Notes: generated by a model from the letters alone, not told the origin. Shown: positions 45,100 through 55,378, counted from the first letter of the stretch. The stretch: DNA of 64,000 bases from Sphingobacterium allocomposti (GCF_008124885.1 NZ_VNHX01000002.1:124001-188000), one strand, 5' to 3'. Numbers and translations: made by a program.

Positions 45100-46218
45100 A
45101 TGGCAAAAAATAAAGGAAAAGAAAATAAGAAGCATGTATCGGTCGTAACTGACAAGTCGTTAAAGTTTTTTGAGACTTATATAAACAACCCGTCGCCCAC
45201 AGGCTTCGAGTGGGAGGGGCAACGCTTATGGCTTGACTATATAAAGCCGTACGTCGATGAGACCTATATTGACAACTATGGCACGGCCATGGGGATCATC
45301 AATCCGAAGGCGCCTTACAAGGTGGTCATTGAAGCACACGCCGATGAAATTTCGTGGTTTGTAAATTATATCACGAAAGACGGGCTTATTTACGTCATCC
45401 GTAACGGCGGCTCCGATCACCAGATCGCGCCCTCTAAACGCGTCAACATTCATACGGACAAGGGCATGGTGAAGGCCGTTTTTGGATGGCCGGCCATTCA
45501 TACCCGTTCGGGCGAAAAAGAAGAAGCGCCTACCTTGAAGAATATATTCCTGGATTGTGGGGCAACCTCTAAAGAGGAAGTAGAAGAGATGGGTATACAT
45601 GTAGGGTGTGTTGTCACATACGAAGATGAGTTTATGGTATTGAACGATCGCTATTATGTAGGCCGTGCCCTGGACAACCGGGCAGGCGGGTTCATGATTG
45701 CGGAAGTGGCCAGGCTGCTGAAAGAAAACGAAAAGAAGCTGCCCTTCGGCCTTTACGTGGTCAATTCCGTACAGGAGGAAATCGGATTGCGAGGAGCTGA
45801 AATGATTGCCGATTATATTAAGCCGAACGTGGCGATTGTAACCGACGTTACCCACGACACGCAGACGCCTATGATCAATAAAATTACCCAGGGCGACTTA
45901 GCCTGTGGGCAGGGGCCGGTATTGTCGTACGCACCGGCCGTACAGATTAACCTAAACCGCCTACTGATAGAAGTGGCAGAGCATAATGGTATTCCTTTTC
46001 AGCGCCAGGCATCTTCCCGCTGGACGGGGACGGATACCGACGCCTTTGCCTATTCAAACGGCGGGGTGCCCTCGGCCCTGATATCGCTGCCCTTACGGTA
46101 CATGCACACAACAGTCGAAATGATTCACAAGGAAGATGTGGATAACGTCATCCGTCTGATTTATGAAGCGGTACTGAAGATCGAAGCTGGTCAGGACTTC
46201 CGTACGTTCAGCCACTGA
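45100..46218 (+). CDS. M42 family aminopeptidase (glutamyl aminopeptidase/endoglucanase-like)
   Basis: A 372-residue dinuclear zinc peptidase. Metal and catalytic residues appear in EAHADEISW (His), RALDNRAGG (Asp), NSVQEEIGLRGAEM (catalytic and bridging Glu), TDVTHDT (Asp) and MHTTVEMIHKED (His). M42 enzymes form cytosolic dodecamers and trim peptides from the N terminus. The ATG at 45100 is preferred to the TTG 21 bp upstream. The N terminus is Lys-rich. Confidence 0.92.
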   Translation: MAKNKGKENKKHVSVVTDKSLKFFETYINNPSPTGFEWEGQRLWLDYIKPYVDETYIDNYGTAMGIINPKAPYKVVIEAHADEISWFVNYITKDGLIYVIRNGGSDHQIAPSKRVNIHTDKGMVKAVFGWPAIHTRSGEKEEAPTLKNIFLDCGATSKEEVEEMGIHVGCVVTYEDEFMVLNDRYYVGRALDNRAGGFMIAEVARLLKENEKKLPFGLYVVNSVQEEIGLRGAEMIADYIKPNVAIVTDVTHDTQTPMINKITQGDLACGQGPVLSYAPAVQINLNRLLIEVAEHNGIPFQRQASSRWTGTDTDAFAYSNGGVPSALISLPLRYMHTTVEMIHKEDVDNVIRLIYEAVLKIEAGQDFRTFSH

Positions 46219-46294
46219 TTGCAAGACGAAATATATCTTGCATCTAAAGGTAAATTTATCTAAGTTTAGAACGGAAGAATTAAATAAAAGTGCA

Positions 46295-46636
46295 ATGGAC
46301 GTCAATTTTATGGATTTGAAAAACAACAATAACGAACCCGAGGAGAATAATGAGTTGAGTATAGAGTTGAGTGAAGAGATCGCGGAAGGGATTTACAGTA
46401 ATCTGGCTATCATAACCCACTCGAATACAGAATTTGTTCTCGATTTTATACGTATTATGCCTGGAGTTCCCAAGGCTAAGGTGAAATCAAGAATTGTTCT
46501 GACACCCGAGCACGCCAAGAGGCTGCTGGGTGCTTTGCAGGATAACATTAACCGGTTCGAAGCGGCCAATGGCGCTATCAAAACAAACGATCCGGCGTTG
46601 CCCATGAATTTTGGAGGGCCGGCTGGAGAAGCTTAG
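46295..46636 (+). CDS. DUF3467 family protein
   Basis: A small cytosolic protein of 113 residues. The core ELSEEIAEGIYSNLAIITHSN followed by EFVLDFIRIMPGVPKAKVKSRIVLTPEHAKRLLGAL is the DUF3467 signature, almost invariant in Bacteroidota. The function is unknown. It follows the M42 gene by 76 bp and ends at a clear terminator. The start at 46295 gives the usual family length; 46310 is a slightly shorter alternative. Confidence 0.88.
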   Translation: MDVNFMDLKNNNNEPEENNELSIELSEEIAEGIYSNLAIITHSNTEFVLDFIRIMPGVPKAKVKSRIVLTPEHAKRLLGALQDNINRFEAANGAIKTNDPALPMNFGGPAGEA

Positions 46637-46648
46637 TCGTTAAAAGTG

Positions 46649-46680
46649 AAAAGAGAGAGCTGCAAGGTTCTCTCTTTTTT
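46649..46680 (+). terminator. Terminator after DUF3467
   Basis: An 11-bp stem (46650-46660 with 46667-46677, one G-T pair) with loop TGCAAG ends in a run of T. It starts 13 bp after the stop codon. Confidence 0.88.
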
Positions 46681-46835
46681 ATTAAAATGTTTGCAACCTG
46701 GGCACATTGATCTGGGGCGGTGAGTATCTGGAGGTGGTTCGGTCGGATCAGGTTTTAATGTACCTTCCGGCCGGTAGACATCACCCACCGCGTAAAAACC
46801 AATCGCTGGCTCGTTTGTTGTAGGTTAGGAGGCTT

Positions 46836-48347
46836 ATGGATATACAAGTTAGAAATTTAACGGTAGAAGATTATAAGGATTTAAAGCGTTCGATGGAGAA
46901 GGCTTATGGAAACGATTCAGGGCAGGTGTGGACACGCGAAAATATCGAAGATCTGATCGGTCTGTTTCCGGAAGGACAACTATGTGTGGAAGTGAATGGC
47001 CGCGTGGTTGCCTGTGCACTGTCGCTGATCATTGATTCCAAAAAGACGAACATCTACAAGAAATATTACGAAATCATAGACGGCGGGAAGTTTTCCACGC
47101 ACGATTACGACGGCGATACGCTGTACGGAATCGAAGTGTTTGTACATCCCGATTTCCGTTCGCTCCGGCTGGGCCGGCGGCTATACGACGCGCGGAAGGA
47201 GTTGTGCGAAGAGATGAACTTAAAAAGCATCGTGGCGGGAGGTCGCATACCGAATTACCATAACTATGCTGATAAAATGACCCCGCGTACGTATATCGAA
47301 AAAGTTAAGCGAAAGGAGATTTACGATCCCACGTTAACTTTTCAGCTATCGAATGATTTTCATGTCAGCAAAATTTTAAAGAATTACCTGCCCGAGGATA
47401 AGGAATCGAATGAGTTTGCGACGCTACTAGTCTGGGACAATATTTATTACGAGCCCGACGCAAAGTCGAACTCGGCAACGCGGCAGACGATCCGTTTGGG
47501 ATTGGTACAATGGCAGATGCGCGCTTTTAAAGATATCGAGGAGTTTTATGACCAGGTTGAGTTTTTTGTGGATACCGTCAGCGATTACGGAACAGACTTT
47601 ATCATGTTCCCGGAGTTTTTTAACACGCCGTTGATGAGTCCCTACAACGATTTGCCTGAGCGGGCAGCAATGGAAAAGCTTGCAGATCTGACAGACGAAA
47701 TCATTGATAAGATGCAGCAGCTAGCCGTATCTTACAACGTGAATATCATCGCAGGCTCCATGCCTATCGTAGAATATAAGAAGTTATATAACGCTTCTTA
47801 TTTATGTCATCGGAACGGTAAGCTGGACGTCCATAAAAAAATACATATTACGCCCAATGAGCTTAAATATTACGGGATGGTTGGTGGAAACGAAATTAAC
47901 GTCTTCGACACTGACTGTGGTAAGGTGGGGCTTTTAATCTGTTACGATGTCGAATTTCCCGAAGTTAGCCGTATTATGGCTGATCAGGGGATGCAGATGC
48001 TATTTGTTCCTTTTATGACCGATACGCAAAATGGATATATGCGTGTCCGGGCATGTGCGCAGGCGCGTGCCATCGAAAATGAGTGTTACGTGGCCATTGC
48101 CGGATGTGTAGGCAATCTGCCGCGCGTTAACAATATGGATATACAATACTCCCAGTCGGCGGTCTTTACGCCATCCGACTTTGCCTTTCCAAACAACGGA
48201 ATTAAGGCCGAAGCGACACCAAATACGGAAATGGTGCTGATCGCCGATGTAGATCTATATGCTTTGCGGGATCTGCATGAATACGGAACAGTGAAAATAC
48301 TAAAAGACAGGAGGAAGGACCTGTATCAGGTGAAAGTGCTTAAGTAA
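46836..48347 (+). CDS. Bifunctional GNAT acetyltransferase / carbon-nitrogen hydrolase
   Basis: A 503-residue fusion. Residues 1-~170 form a GNAT domain (GIEVFVHPDFRSLRLGRRLYDAR, ~98-120, contains the acetyl-CoA loop). Residues ~218-500 form a nitrilase-superfamily amidohydrolase with the Glu-Lys-Cys triad: E260 (MFPEFFNTP), a Lys in HKKIH (334/335), and C369 (LLICYDVEFPE). This two-domain layout is widespread in bacteria; its substrate is not established. An unusually good Shine-Dalgarno sequence for this phylum, AGGAGG (46827-46832), precedes the ATG by 3 nt. Confidence 0.93.
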   Translation: MDIQVRNLTVEDYKDLKRSMEKAYGNDSGQVWTRENIEDLIGLFPEGQLCVEVNGRVVACALSLIIDSKKTNIYKKYYEIIDGGKFSTHDYDGDTLYGIEVFVHPDFRSLRLGRRLYDARKELCEEMNLKSIVAGGRIPNYHNYADKMTPRTYIEKVKRKEIYDPTLTFQLSNDFHVSKILKNYLPEDKESNEFATLLVWDNIYYEPDAKSNSATRQTIRLGLVQWQMRAFKDIEEFYDQVEFFVDTVSDYGTDFIMFPEFFNTPLMSPYNDLPERAAMEKLADLTDEIIDKMQQLAVSYNVNIIAGSMPIVEYKKLYNASYLCHRNGKLDVHKKIHITPNELKYYGMVGGNEINVFDTDCGKVGLLICYDVEFPEVSRIMADQGMQMLFVPFMTDTQNGYMRVRACAQARAIENECYVAIAGCVGNLPRVNNMDIQYSQSAVFTPSDFAFPNNGIKAEATPNTEMVLIADVDLYALRDLHEYGTVKILKDRRKDLYQVKVLK

Positions 48348-48533
48348 CGGACGGGTTTATGTGCCCGGCCGGAGGTTATACAATCCCCAGCCAAGGGTCA
48401 GGGTGCACACACGTGCGTTTTAGCACATCTTCTGCGCAAGGTGACTCTTACGAACAATATGACACGGAAAGCTGAGGAGCTGTTACCGAAGCCCGCCAAC
48501 AGCGCTTTGGATATCGGTGTCTTTAAAATGGCG

Positions 48534-48980
48534 TTACGCTACCACTTCCTCGTAATCATCCGCCCTCGGTATGTTGGCAATGATCGGAATCCACTCATCG
48601 GGGACGGTTGTCAACTTGCGCTCCACTAGATTTAGCCAGGCGCCGTCGACATTTACAGTGGCGGCCTTTACACCATTCTCTTTGTAGATCTCGTGCCGAA
48701 ATGAAAATCTAAAGTTCTTCAAGTTCAGTTTAACGATTTCAACTTTGATTTTTATATGTTCGTCTAGCCCTATTTCCCTGTGGTAGATCAGCTCTTCCCG
48801 GAAAAGGATAGGGCCTATGTGTTTTTTTGCGAACTCGTCTAGCGAAAGCCCGGCGCGTTTCAGCATATTGCTCCGCGCCTGGGCGCAGAAGTCGGCATAT
48901 GCCGAGTGCCGGAGATGCCTGTTGGGGTCCAACTGGGACCACAGCACCTGTCCTTCAAAAAAAATATTTGTTTGTTCCAT
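48534..48980 (-). CDS. Acyl-CoA thioesterase, hotdog fold (4HBT type)
   Basis: A 148-residue hotdog protein. QVLWSQLDPNRHLRHSAYADFCAQARSNML contains the D-x-N-x-H pattern of 4-hydroxybenzoyl-CoA/YbgC-type thioesterases (with His in place of the second Asn position). It hydrolyses acyl-CoA thioesters; substrate unknown. The start was placed at MEQTNIFFEG; the longer frame adds residues that do not fit the fold. It stands alone. Confidence 0.87.
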   Translation of the reverse strand: MEQTNIFFEGQVLWSQLDPNRHLRHSAYADFCAQARSNMLKRAGLSLDEFAKKHIGPILFREELIYHREIGLDEHIKIKVEIVKLNLKNFRFSFRHEIYKENGVKAATVNVDGAWLNLVERKLTTVPDEWIPIIANIPRADDYEEVVA

Positions 48981-49155
48981 ACCAACCAAGATACGGAAAG
49001 TTAAACTAAAATAGGAAGGACAATCGTTGCCAGGGTACGGCAGGTCTCCGTTTTCTTTCAAACAAGCTTCGTTGCAAAGGGCGCGTTGCTGGGCGTCCGC
49101 CGTGACGCCTCGCCGAACACGGAAGGCAGGATAAGGGTAATTGCTCCGCCTGCCG

Positions 49156-50421
49156 TCAGACGGGTGAAACCAATTGCATGAGTATCGCCGTTAACCATCC
49201 TGCATATGTTCCTATAGCATATCCGAAGACGGCGAGAATAACGCCTACAGAGATCAACGATGGGTGGAAAGCTGCCGCGGTGACGGTTGCCGATGCTACG
49301 CCTCCGACGTTGGCCGTGCTTCCCACGGCCAAGTAAAAAAATGGAATCTTCATCAGCTTGGCGACACCGATTAACAATAGGGCGTGAATGCTTATCCAGA
49401 TCAGGCCCACGATAAACAATCCCGGATTGTCCAGAATGGCCGATATGTCCATTTGCATGCCTATGGTTACAACAAGCATATACAGCAACGTTGTCCCCAG
49501 TTTTGACGCTCCGGCATTTTCAAGCTTGCGGGCAGGGGTAAACGAAAGGATGATACCGATGACTGTGGCAAATAGAACCAACCAAAAGAACCCGTTCGTG
49601 AGGGAGAATTTTTCCAGCTGGGGGAAATGTTCCGCCATATATGCGGAAACCGGTGTTGCCAGTAACGAGGAGATACCCGTCCCGCCGAGGGCCAGGGCCA
49701 GCATGAAAATGAAATCTCTGGATTCGGGAATGCGGCTATTCGCCTGGGTCCGTTCGTCCATCTGCCTGGTTAGTACCTTGACATCCGTATCGTCAGCCTT
49801 TAAAAGTCTGTCAATAGCCTTAGACTTCGTAGCTCCGTATAACAACAGCGCCATCCAGATGTAAGCAACAAACACATCAACGGCCAGTATAGCCGAGAAT
49901 AGCTGAGGCGATGGTTGCAGAATTTCTTTGAGGGCGACCTGATTTGCACTTCCACCAACCCACGAGCCCGCGAGGGCTCCCAGCCCACGCCATACCTCAT
50001 CGGGGCCTGCACCGCCAACTACATCCGGCGCAACAATCGCCGTAAGCCAGACGGCTGCTGGACCACCTACAACAATGCCGATTGTTCCGGTGATAAACAT
50101 CAGTCCTGCACGTTTACGCATATTCCACATCTCCCGAAGATCTAAATTTAGTGTGAATAGAATCAGGCAGGCGGGTAGAAAGTAGCGGCTGCCAATACTT
50201 GTCAGCGGCGAATTTATCCCGTCGATGACGCGAAAGGAATTGAGCAAACCGGGTAAAAAATAGCACAATAAAAGAGGTGGGATAACGGAGTAGAACCCTT
50301 GGATATACCTGTTTTTCAGTGTGGACGTATAGAAAATAATTCCCAGCACAATCATTAATATACCGAAGACACCGGCTTGGTCAGTGATTAAGGGGGTAAA
50401 TTCGTTGGTTGTATTTTGCAT
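49156..50421 (-). CDS. DUF819 family membrane protein
   Basis: A 421-residue integral membrane protein with about 10-12 helices (FGILMIVLGIIFYTS first). GSWVGGSANQVALKEI (~153-168) and GSTANVGGVASATVTAAAFHP (~367-387) are the paired glycine-rich segments of DUF819 (YjcL-type). The repeat of these loops suggests an inverted-repeat transporter. No substrate is known. It stands alone, and its start region has no consensus promoter. Confidence 0.88.
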   Translation of the reverse strand: MQNTTNEFTPLITDQAGVFGILMIVLGIIFYTSTLKNRYIQGFYSVIPPLLLCYFLPGLLNSFRVIDGINSPLTSIGSRYFLPACLILFTLNLDLREMWNMRKRAGLMFITGTIGIVVGGPAAVWLTAIVAPDVVGGAGPDEVWRGLGALAGSWVGGSANQVALKEILQPSPQLFSAILAVDVFVAYIWMALLLYGATKSKAIDRLLKADDTDVKVLTRQMDERTQANSRIPESRDFIFMLALALGGTGISSLLATPVSAYMAEHFPQLEKFSLTNGFFWLVLFATVIGIILSFTPARKLENAGASKLGTTLLYMLVVTIGMQMDISAILDNPGLFIVGLIWISIHALLLIGVAKLMKIPFFYLAVGSTANVGGVASATVTAAAFHPSLISVGVILAVFGYAIGTYAGWLTAILMQLVSPV

Positions 50422-50562
50422 AATTTTCGGGCAATTGCTAAATTGCTCGTGAAAATATGTAATATTTTCGGAACCACCGCTGTTTTTTTATTATTCTTGC
50501 ATAAAGATGCGTGGTTTGGGGCGCTTTTTGGTGGACCTCCGTGTCTGCCAGCCGGATGCCGT

Positions 50563-50570
50563 TAATTTTG
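50563..50570 (+). promoter_or_regulatory. -7 element of the Gfo/Idh/MocA gene
   Basis: TAATTTTG matches TAnnTTTG; no TTG lies at 20 bp. The predicted start near 50574 leaves a leader of about 10 nt to the ATG at 50584. Confidence 0.5.
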
Positions 50571-50583
50571 TTAGTTGAATAGT

Positions 50584-51651
50584 ATGAAAATTCGAATTTT
50601 GGTTGTAGGGTGCGGTAATATGGGGAAGTCGCACGCTAAAGCTTATCACTTGTCGGAGGGCTTTGAAATTGTCGGGCTTGTCGCTAGGGGAAAAAGTAAG
50701 GATGAACTGAACGCAGCGTTAGGTGCAAGTTATCCCACCTTCGACGACTATGCAACGGCGCTTGCTGAGACAGTCCCGGATGCGGTGTGTATTGCTACCT
50801 ATCCCGACACGCACGAGGCATATGCTGTAGCGGCCTTCGACAAAGGGGCACATGTTTTCATCGAAAAGCCGCTGGCAGACAGTATAGCCGGTGCCGAACG
50901 GGTTGTGGAGGCTGCAAAGCGCGCAGGTAAAAAACTGGTCGTTGGTTACATTTTACGCTACCACCCATCCTGGATGAAATTCATTGACATCGGTAGAGAA
51001 CTCGGAACCCCTTTGGTGTTTCGTATGAATCTGAACCAGCAGAGTCATGGATACATGTGGGATGTGCACCGTAACCTAATGAAGAGCCTTAGTCCGATTG
51101 TAGACTGTGGTGTTCATTATATCGACGTGATGTGCCAGATGACACCCGCGAAGCCTATACTGGTGTCTGCCATCGGCGCGAGGCTCAGCAACGACATACC
51201 GCCAGATAACTACAATTACGGCCAACTGCAAATCCGCTTTGATGATGGATCGGTCGGCTGGTATGAGGCGGGCTGGGGGCCAATGATCAGTCAGACGGCA
51301 TTTTTCGTCAAGGATGTAATCGGGCCACATGGTTCGGTTTCTATTGTCGCTAGCACGGCGGGTGGTGAAGGAAAATCCGATGCAGTGGAATCGCATACCA
51401 AAACCGAGTCGCTTCGGGTGCATCATGCGGCTATCGACGACGCGAACGAGTTCATTATGCAAGATGAGTGGATCAATCTTCAGGATGAACCTGATCATCA
51501 GGAGCTGTGTAATCGCGAGCAGGCCTATTTTCTACGGGCGATCCGCGAAGATCTTGACTTGTCGAAGCCGATTCAGGACGCTGTTAACAGTTTGCGCATC
51601 GCATTTGCCTGCGATGAATCCGTGAGGACAGGGAAGGTTGTCGAGTTGTAA
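50584..51651 (+). CDS. Gfo/Idh/MocA family oxidoreductase
   Basis: A 355-residue NAD(P)-dependent sugar or cyclitol dehydrogenase. The N-terminal Rossmann fold begins ILVVGCGNMGKSHAKAYH, EKPLADS (~98-104) is the conserved EKP motif, and the C-terminal domain has DCGVHYIDVMCQM with the conserved G-x-H-x-D catalytic pattern. The substrate cannot be told. It stands alone. Confidence 0.92.
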   Translation: MKIRILVVGCGNMGKSHAKAYHLSEGFEIVGLVARGKSKDELNAALGASYPTFDDYATALAETVPDAVCIATYPDTHEAYAVAAFDKGAHVFIEKPLADSIAGAERVVEAAKRAGKKLVVGYILRYHPSWMKFIDIGRELGTPLVFRMNLNQQSHGYMWDVHRNLMKSLSPIVDCGVHYIDVMCQMTPAKPILVSAIGARLSNDIPPDNYNYGQLQIRFDDGSVGWYEAGWGPMISQTAFFVKDVIGPHGSVSIVASTAGGEGKSDAVESHTKTESLRVHHAAIDDANEFIMQDEWINLQDEPDHQELCNREQAYFLRAIREDLDLSKPIQDAVNSLRIAFACDESVRTGKVVEL

Positions 51652-51684
51652 AGGTGTGAAGTTGTAAGATGCTTCTTTACAACT

Positions 51685-52308
51685 TTACGGTATATTAAGA
51701 TATTTATGTGTCTGCAAAGAGATCTCCCACTGTGGATGTTCCTTCACATAATCGATAATGAGGGGAGTCATCTCGGCAGCGCGTGACCACTCGGGCTGTA
51801 AATATAGCTTACAGTTTTTGCCTACAAATCTGGCGTGCTCCTCTGCCCACTGGAAGTCGCTTTTGTTAAACACAATGACTTTCAGTTCCCCTGCGGCATT
51901 TAACACATCGGGGCGGGGACCTTTAAATTTTTTCGGAGACAGACATATCCAGTCCCAAAAACCGGAGAGCGGATAAGCGCCTGACGTTTCTATAAAAGTT
52001 TGTATCCCCTCTTCTTTCAAACGCCGTGTCAGGTAGTCGAGATTGTATATTAAGGGCTCTCCTCCGGTGATAACGACCGTTTTTGCAGGGTGAAGCTTGG
52101 CATTTTCAACGATCGCGTCTGCCGGTGTGAGCGGGTGCAGGTCAGCGTTCCAGCTCTCTTTCACGTCGCACCAGTGGCAGCCAACATCGCATCCGCCTAA
52201 GCGTATAAAATATGCCGCTTTACCGGTGTGGTAGCCTTCGCCCTGTATCGTGTAAAATTCTTCCATGAGTGGAAGTAAAGTGCCGTCTGCTGGAACCTGA
52301 TTTGACAT
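51685..52308 (-). CDS. queE: 7-carboxy-7-deazaguanine synthase
   Basis: A 207-residue radical SAM enzyme of queuosine synthesis that converts 6-carboxytetrahydropterin to CDG. EEFYTIQGEGYHTGKAA (~16-32) is the QueE-specific start, the cluster cysteines are C40, C44 and C47 (GGCDVGCHWCD, the C-x3-C-x2-C form), and VVITGGEPL follows. The start MSNQVPADG was chosen because the longer frame adds 49 residues that do not belong to the fold. No other que gene is adjacent. Confidence 0.93.
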   Translation of the reverse strand: MSNQVPADGTLLPLMEEFYTIQGEGYHTGKAAYFIRLGGCDVGCHWCDVKESWNADLHPLTPADAIVENAKLHPAKTVVITGGEPLIYNLDYLTRRLKEEGIQTFIETSGAYPLSGFWDWICLSPKKFKGPRPDVLNAAGELKVIVFNKSDFQWAEEHARFVGKNCKLYLQPEWSRAAEMTPLIIDYVKEHPQWEISLQTHKYLNIP

Positions 52309-52329
52309 GTTCTTGTTTTTTTGAGAGCA

Positions 52330-52337
52330 CAAAGGTA
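52330..52337 (-). promoter_or_regulatory. -7 element of queE
   Basis: Minus-strand TACCTTTG matches TAnnTTTG. The predicted start near 52326 gives an 18-nt leader and supports the ATG at 52308. Confidence 0.5.
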
Positions 52338-52348
52338 CAAAAATAGCC

Positions 52349-52558
52349 CTATATAATAACGTTAGTTGCCAGCTGGGGGTCAGGAATTGACTTAATTGTG
52401 AAGAAGTTCCCTGCCGGAATGTCGACGTAGCCCAATAAGGCGTGCAGGAACGCATTGCCGGAAAGGTTGTACCTCGCGTTTTCTTTTCTTAAAGATATTG
52501 AATACCTTTGCTTTTTGTTAAAAACAAGCGTACCTGCGGCACCAAGGTAATTGTACAC
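52349..52558 (-). CDS. Doubtful 69-codon frame upstream of queE
   Basis: A minus-strand frame with a GTG start and a fairly natural composition (RYSISLRKENARYNLSG, GYVDIPAGNFFTIKSI). No family is recognised, and it overlaps nothing else. The queE promoter lies beyond its stop, so they are not clearly co-transcribed. It could be a small protein or chance; the whole 300-bp gap holds no other gene. Confidence 0.25.
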   Translation of the reverse strand: MYNYLGAAGTLVFNKKQRYSISLRKENARYNLSGNAFLHALLGYVDIPAGNFFTIKSIPDPQLATNVII

Positions 52559-52568
52559 CTTGCGCGGT

Positions 52569-52576
52569 TAGGTTTG
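52569..52576 (+). promoter_or_regulatory. -7 element of the thrS-infC-rpmI-rplT cluster
   Basis: TAGGTTTG matches TAnnTTTG; a TTG lies 15 bp upstream (52551-52553), shorter than ideal. The predicted start near 52580 gives a leader of about 29 nt. Confidence 0.5.
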
Positions 52577-52608
52577 TATCTTTAAATAAATTAAAATCAT
52601 ATTCGTAG

Positions 52609-54534
52609 ATGATTAACATTACACTGCCTGACGGTTCGGTACGTCAGTATGAAAACGGGACAACAGCCATGGAGGTTGCCCTATCTATTTCCGAGGGGTT
52701 GGCGAGAAATGTATTAGCAGCCGAAGTCAATGGTGAGGTGTGGGACGCTTCCCGCGCCATTGAAAGCGATTCGACGGTAAAGTTGCTTACGTGGAACGAT
52801 CCTCAGGGCAAGTCAACTTTTTGGCATTCGTCAGCTCACTTGTTGGCCGAGGCATTGGAAGCCCTTTATCCGGGGATTAAATTCGGTATCGGCCCTGCGA
52901 TTGAAACAGGCTTTTACTATGACGTCGATTTCGGCGACCGCGACTTCTCGTCCGAAGAATTTAAGCAGATTGAAGACAAGATGCTTGAACTGGCAAAAAG
53001 GAAAGAAGTGTTCGAGCGTAAACCTGTTTCTAAAGCCGACGCTTTAGCTTATTTTGCGGAAAAAGGAGACGAATACAAGCTCGATCTGATTAAGGATCTG
53101 GAAGATGGAAAAATCACTTTTTATACACAAGGAAACTTTACAGATTTATGCCGGGGGCCACACATTCCAAATACAGGTTTCATAAAGGCTATTAAGCTTA
53201 CCAATGTGGCCGGAGCATACTGGCGGGGAGACGAAAGTCGTAAACAGCTGACCCGTATCTATGGTGTAACCTTCCCGAAGGCTTCCGAACTTTCTGACTA
53301 CTTAAAATTTATAGAAGAAGCCAAAAAACGGGATCATCGCAAGTTAGGCAAGGAATTGGAGCTTTTTGCCTTTTCTGAAAAAGTCGGTGCCGGATTGCCA
53401 TTGTGGCTGCCAAAGGGAGCTACATTACGCCAGAAGCTACAGGACTTTTTACAGCGGGCGCAGATCAAAGCTGGATACGAGCCTGTCGTTACGCCCCACA
53501 TCGGTCATAAGCAGCTGTATGTTACGTCCGGTCATTACGAAAAATACGGTGCTGATGCATTTCAGCCTATCCATACGCCGGTGGAAGGCGAAGAGTTCTT
53601 CCTGAAACCGATGAATTGTCCGCACCATTGCGAAATTTATAAAACAAAGCCACGTTCCTATAAAGACCTTCCTGTACGCTTTGCGGAATTTGGTACCGTA
53701 TACCGCTATGAGCAGTCGGGCGAGCTCCACGGGTTGACGCGTGTGAGAGGCTTTACGCAGGACGACGCGCACCTGTTCTGCCGGCCCGACCAGGTGAAGG
53801 ATGAGTTTAAGAAGGTTATTGACCTGGTGTTATATGTTTTCGGAGCTTTAGGGTTTGATGATTTTACGGCTCAGGTGTCTCTTCGCGATCCGGAAAACCG
53901 GTCGAAATACATCGGAACAGACGAGAACTGGGCCTTGGCTGAGGCCGCTATCATCGAAGCTGCGGCAGAAAAGGGACTTCCCACCGTCGTGGAATATGGA
54001 GAGGCTGCGTTCTATGGGCCGAAGCTTGATTTTATGGTGAAGGATGCGCTGGGACGAAAATGGCAACTGGGGACGATTCAGGTTGATTACAACCTTCCTG
54101 AACGTTTCGAATTGGAATATACGGGAAGCGACAATCAAAAACATCGTCCGGTGATGATACACCGCGCACCGTTCGGTTCGTTGGAGCGATTTGTAGCCGT
54201 GCTGATTGAACACTGCGCGGGGCAGTTCCCGTTATGGCTTGCTCCTGAGCAGTTTATCGTCCTGCCAGTGTCAGAAAAATATGAAGAATCTGCAAAAACT
54301 CTTTTAGAATCGCTAAATAATTCCGATATTCGCGGACTGATTGACCTTCGTGACGAAAAGGTCGGTCGTAAGATTCGTGACGCAGAAGTTAAAAAAATCC
54401 CGTATATGTTGATTATAGGGGAAAAAGAGACGGAAAGTGGCACAGTTTCTGTTCGTAAACACGGGTCTGTAGATTTAGGATCAATGAGTCCACAGGCATT
54501 TAAGGAATTATTAATTAAAGAAATAACCGTTTAA
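52609..54534 (+). CDS. thrS: Threonyl-tRNA synthetase
   Basis: A 641-residue class II synthetase. TGS domain at 1-62 ([14 protein letters not shown]), editing domain with [11 protein letters not shown] (HxxxH, ~73-83), catalytic core with [11 protein letters not shown] (zinc and motif region), [26 protein letters not shown] (motif 2), and [14 protein letters not shown] (motif 3), then an anticodon-binding domain. It charges tRNA-Thr. It is followed by infC after 11 bp, the order conserved in many bacteria. Confidence 0.97.
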   Translation: MINITLPDGSVRQYENGTTAMEVALSISEGLARNVLAAEVNGEVWDASRAIESDSTVKLLTWNDPQGKSTFWHSSAHLLAEALEALYPGIKFGIGPAIETGFYYDVDFGDRDFSSEEFKQIEDKMLELAKRKEVFERKPVSKADALAYFAEKGDEYKLDLIKDLEDGKITFYTQGNFTDLCRGPHIPNTGFIKAIKLTNVAGAYWRGDESRKQLTRIYGVTFPKASELSDYLKFIEEAKKRDHRKLGKELELFAFSEKVGAGLPLWLPKGATLRQKLQDFLQRAQIKAGYEPVVTPHIGHKQLYVTSGHYEKYGADAFQPIHTPVEGEEFFLKPMNCPHHCEIYKTKPRSYKDLPVRFAEFGTVYRYEQSGELHGLTRVRGFTQDDAHLFCRPDQVKDEFKKVIDLVLYVFGALGFDDFTAQVSLRDPENRSKYIGTDENWALAEAAIIEAAAEKGLPTVVEYGEAAFYGPKLDFMVKDALGRKWQLGTIQVDYNLPERFELEYTGSDNQKHRPVMIHRAPFGSLERFVAVLIEHCAGQFPLWLAPEQFIVLPVSEKYEESAKTLLESLNNSDIRGLIDLRDEKVGRKIRDAEVKKIPYMLIIGEKETESGTVSVRKHGSVDLGSMSPQAFKELLIKEITV

Positions 54535-54545
54535 TTTTTAAATAT

Positions 54546-55106
54546 TTGGCATTAAATAGAGGTGGTGGTCCTAGACCGCCAATGAGAAGGAAAGAACCAG
54601 AACATCGCATTAACGAATTTATCAGAGTACCGGAGGTACGTCTGGTCGGCGATAATGTAGAACAAGGAATTTATCCAACCCGCAAAGCGTTAGAACTAGC
54701 TGACGAGTTGGAACTTGATCTCGTGGAGATTTCGCCAAATGCAGTTCCACCGGTTTGTCGGATTATAGATTACAGTAAGTTTGTTTACGAGCAGAAGAAG
54801 AAACAAAAGGAAATTAAAGCGAACGCGAAGCAAACTGTTATCAAAGAGATTCGTTTTGGTCCGAATACGAGCGACCACGACTTTGAGTTTAAGCTGAAGC
54901 ATGCTATTAAGTTTCTGGAGAGCGGTGAGAAAGTTCGTGCATATGTTCACTTTAAAGGCCGCGCGATCGTGTTTAAAGAGCAGGGAGAAATTCTCCTGTT
55001 GCGTTTTGCGCAGGCGCTGGAAGATTACGGTAAGGTTGAACTATTGCCGAAACTGGAAGGGAAACGTATGTTTTTAACCTTGGCACCGAAGACTGTAAAA
55101 AAATAG
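54546..55106 (+). CDS. infC: Translation initiation factor IF-3
   Basis: A 186-residue factor that binds the 30S subunit and proofreads start codons. The N domain begins [18 protein letters not shown], a Lys-rich linker ([16 protein letters not shown]) follows, and the C domain starts [16 protein letters not shown]. The start codon is TTG; IF-3 genes in many bacteria use rare start codons (AUU in E. coli) so that IF-3 limits its own synthesis, and this TTG may serve the same purpose. An ATG at 54582 would shorten the N terminus by 12 residues but keep the N domain. Confidence 0.95.
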   Translation: MALNRGGGPRPPMRRKEPEHRINEFIRVPEVRLVGDNVEQGIYPTRKALELADELELDLVEISPNAVPPVCRIIDYSKFVYEQKKKQKEIKANAKQTVIKEIRFGPNTSDHDFEFKLKHAIKFLESGEKVRAYVHFKGRAIVFKEQGEILLLRFAQALEDYGKVELLPKLEGKRMFLTLAPKTVKK

Positions 55107-55140
55107 AATTCTAACAGATTGATATAAAAATAATTGAATT

Positions 55141-55341
55141 ATGCCAAAAGTAAAAACCAATTCCAGCGCGAAAAAACGCTTTAAATTGACTGGAACAGGT
55201 AAAATTGCAAGAAAAAACGCTTACAAAAGCCACATCTTGACAAAGAAAACGACAAAACAGAAACGTAACTTGACAACAACCAGTTATGTGCATGATGCTG
55301 ATATGGGCAATGTTAAACGCATGCTTGCTATCGGTAAATAA
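55141..55341 (+). CDS. rpmI: 50S ribosomal protein L35
   Basis: A 66-residue basic protein; [22 protein letters not shown] is the L35 signature. It lies 34 bp after infC and 100 bp before rplT in the standard order. Confidence 0.97.
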   Translation: MPKVKTNSSAKKRFKLTGTGKIARKNAYKSHILTKKTTKQKRNLTTTSYVHDADMGNVKRMLAIGK

Positions 55342-55378
55342 GTTTTATCTCAATTTTTAATAATAATTTTTTTAACCG

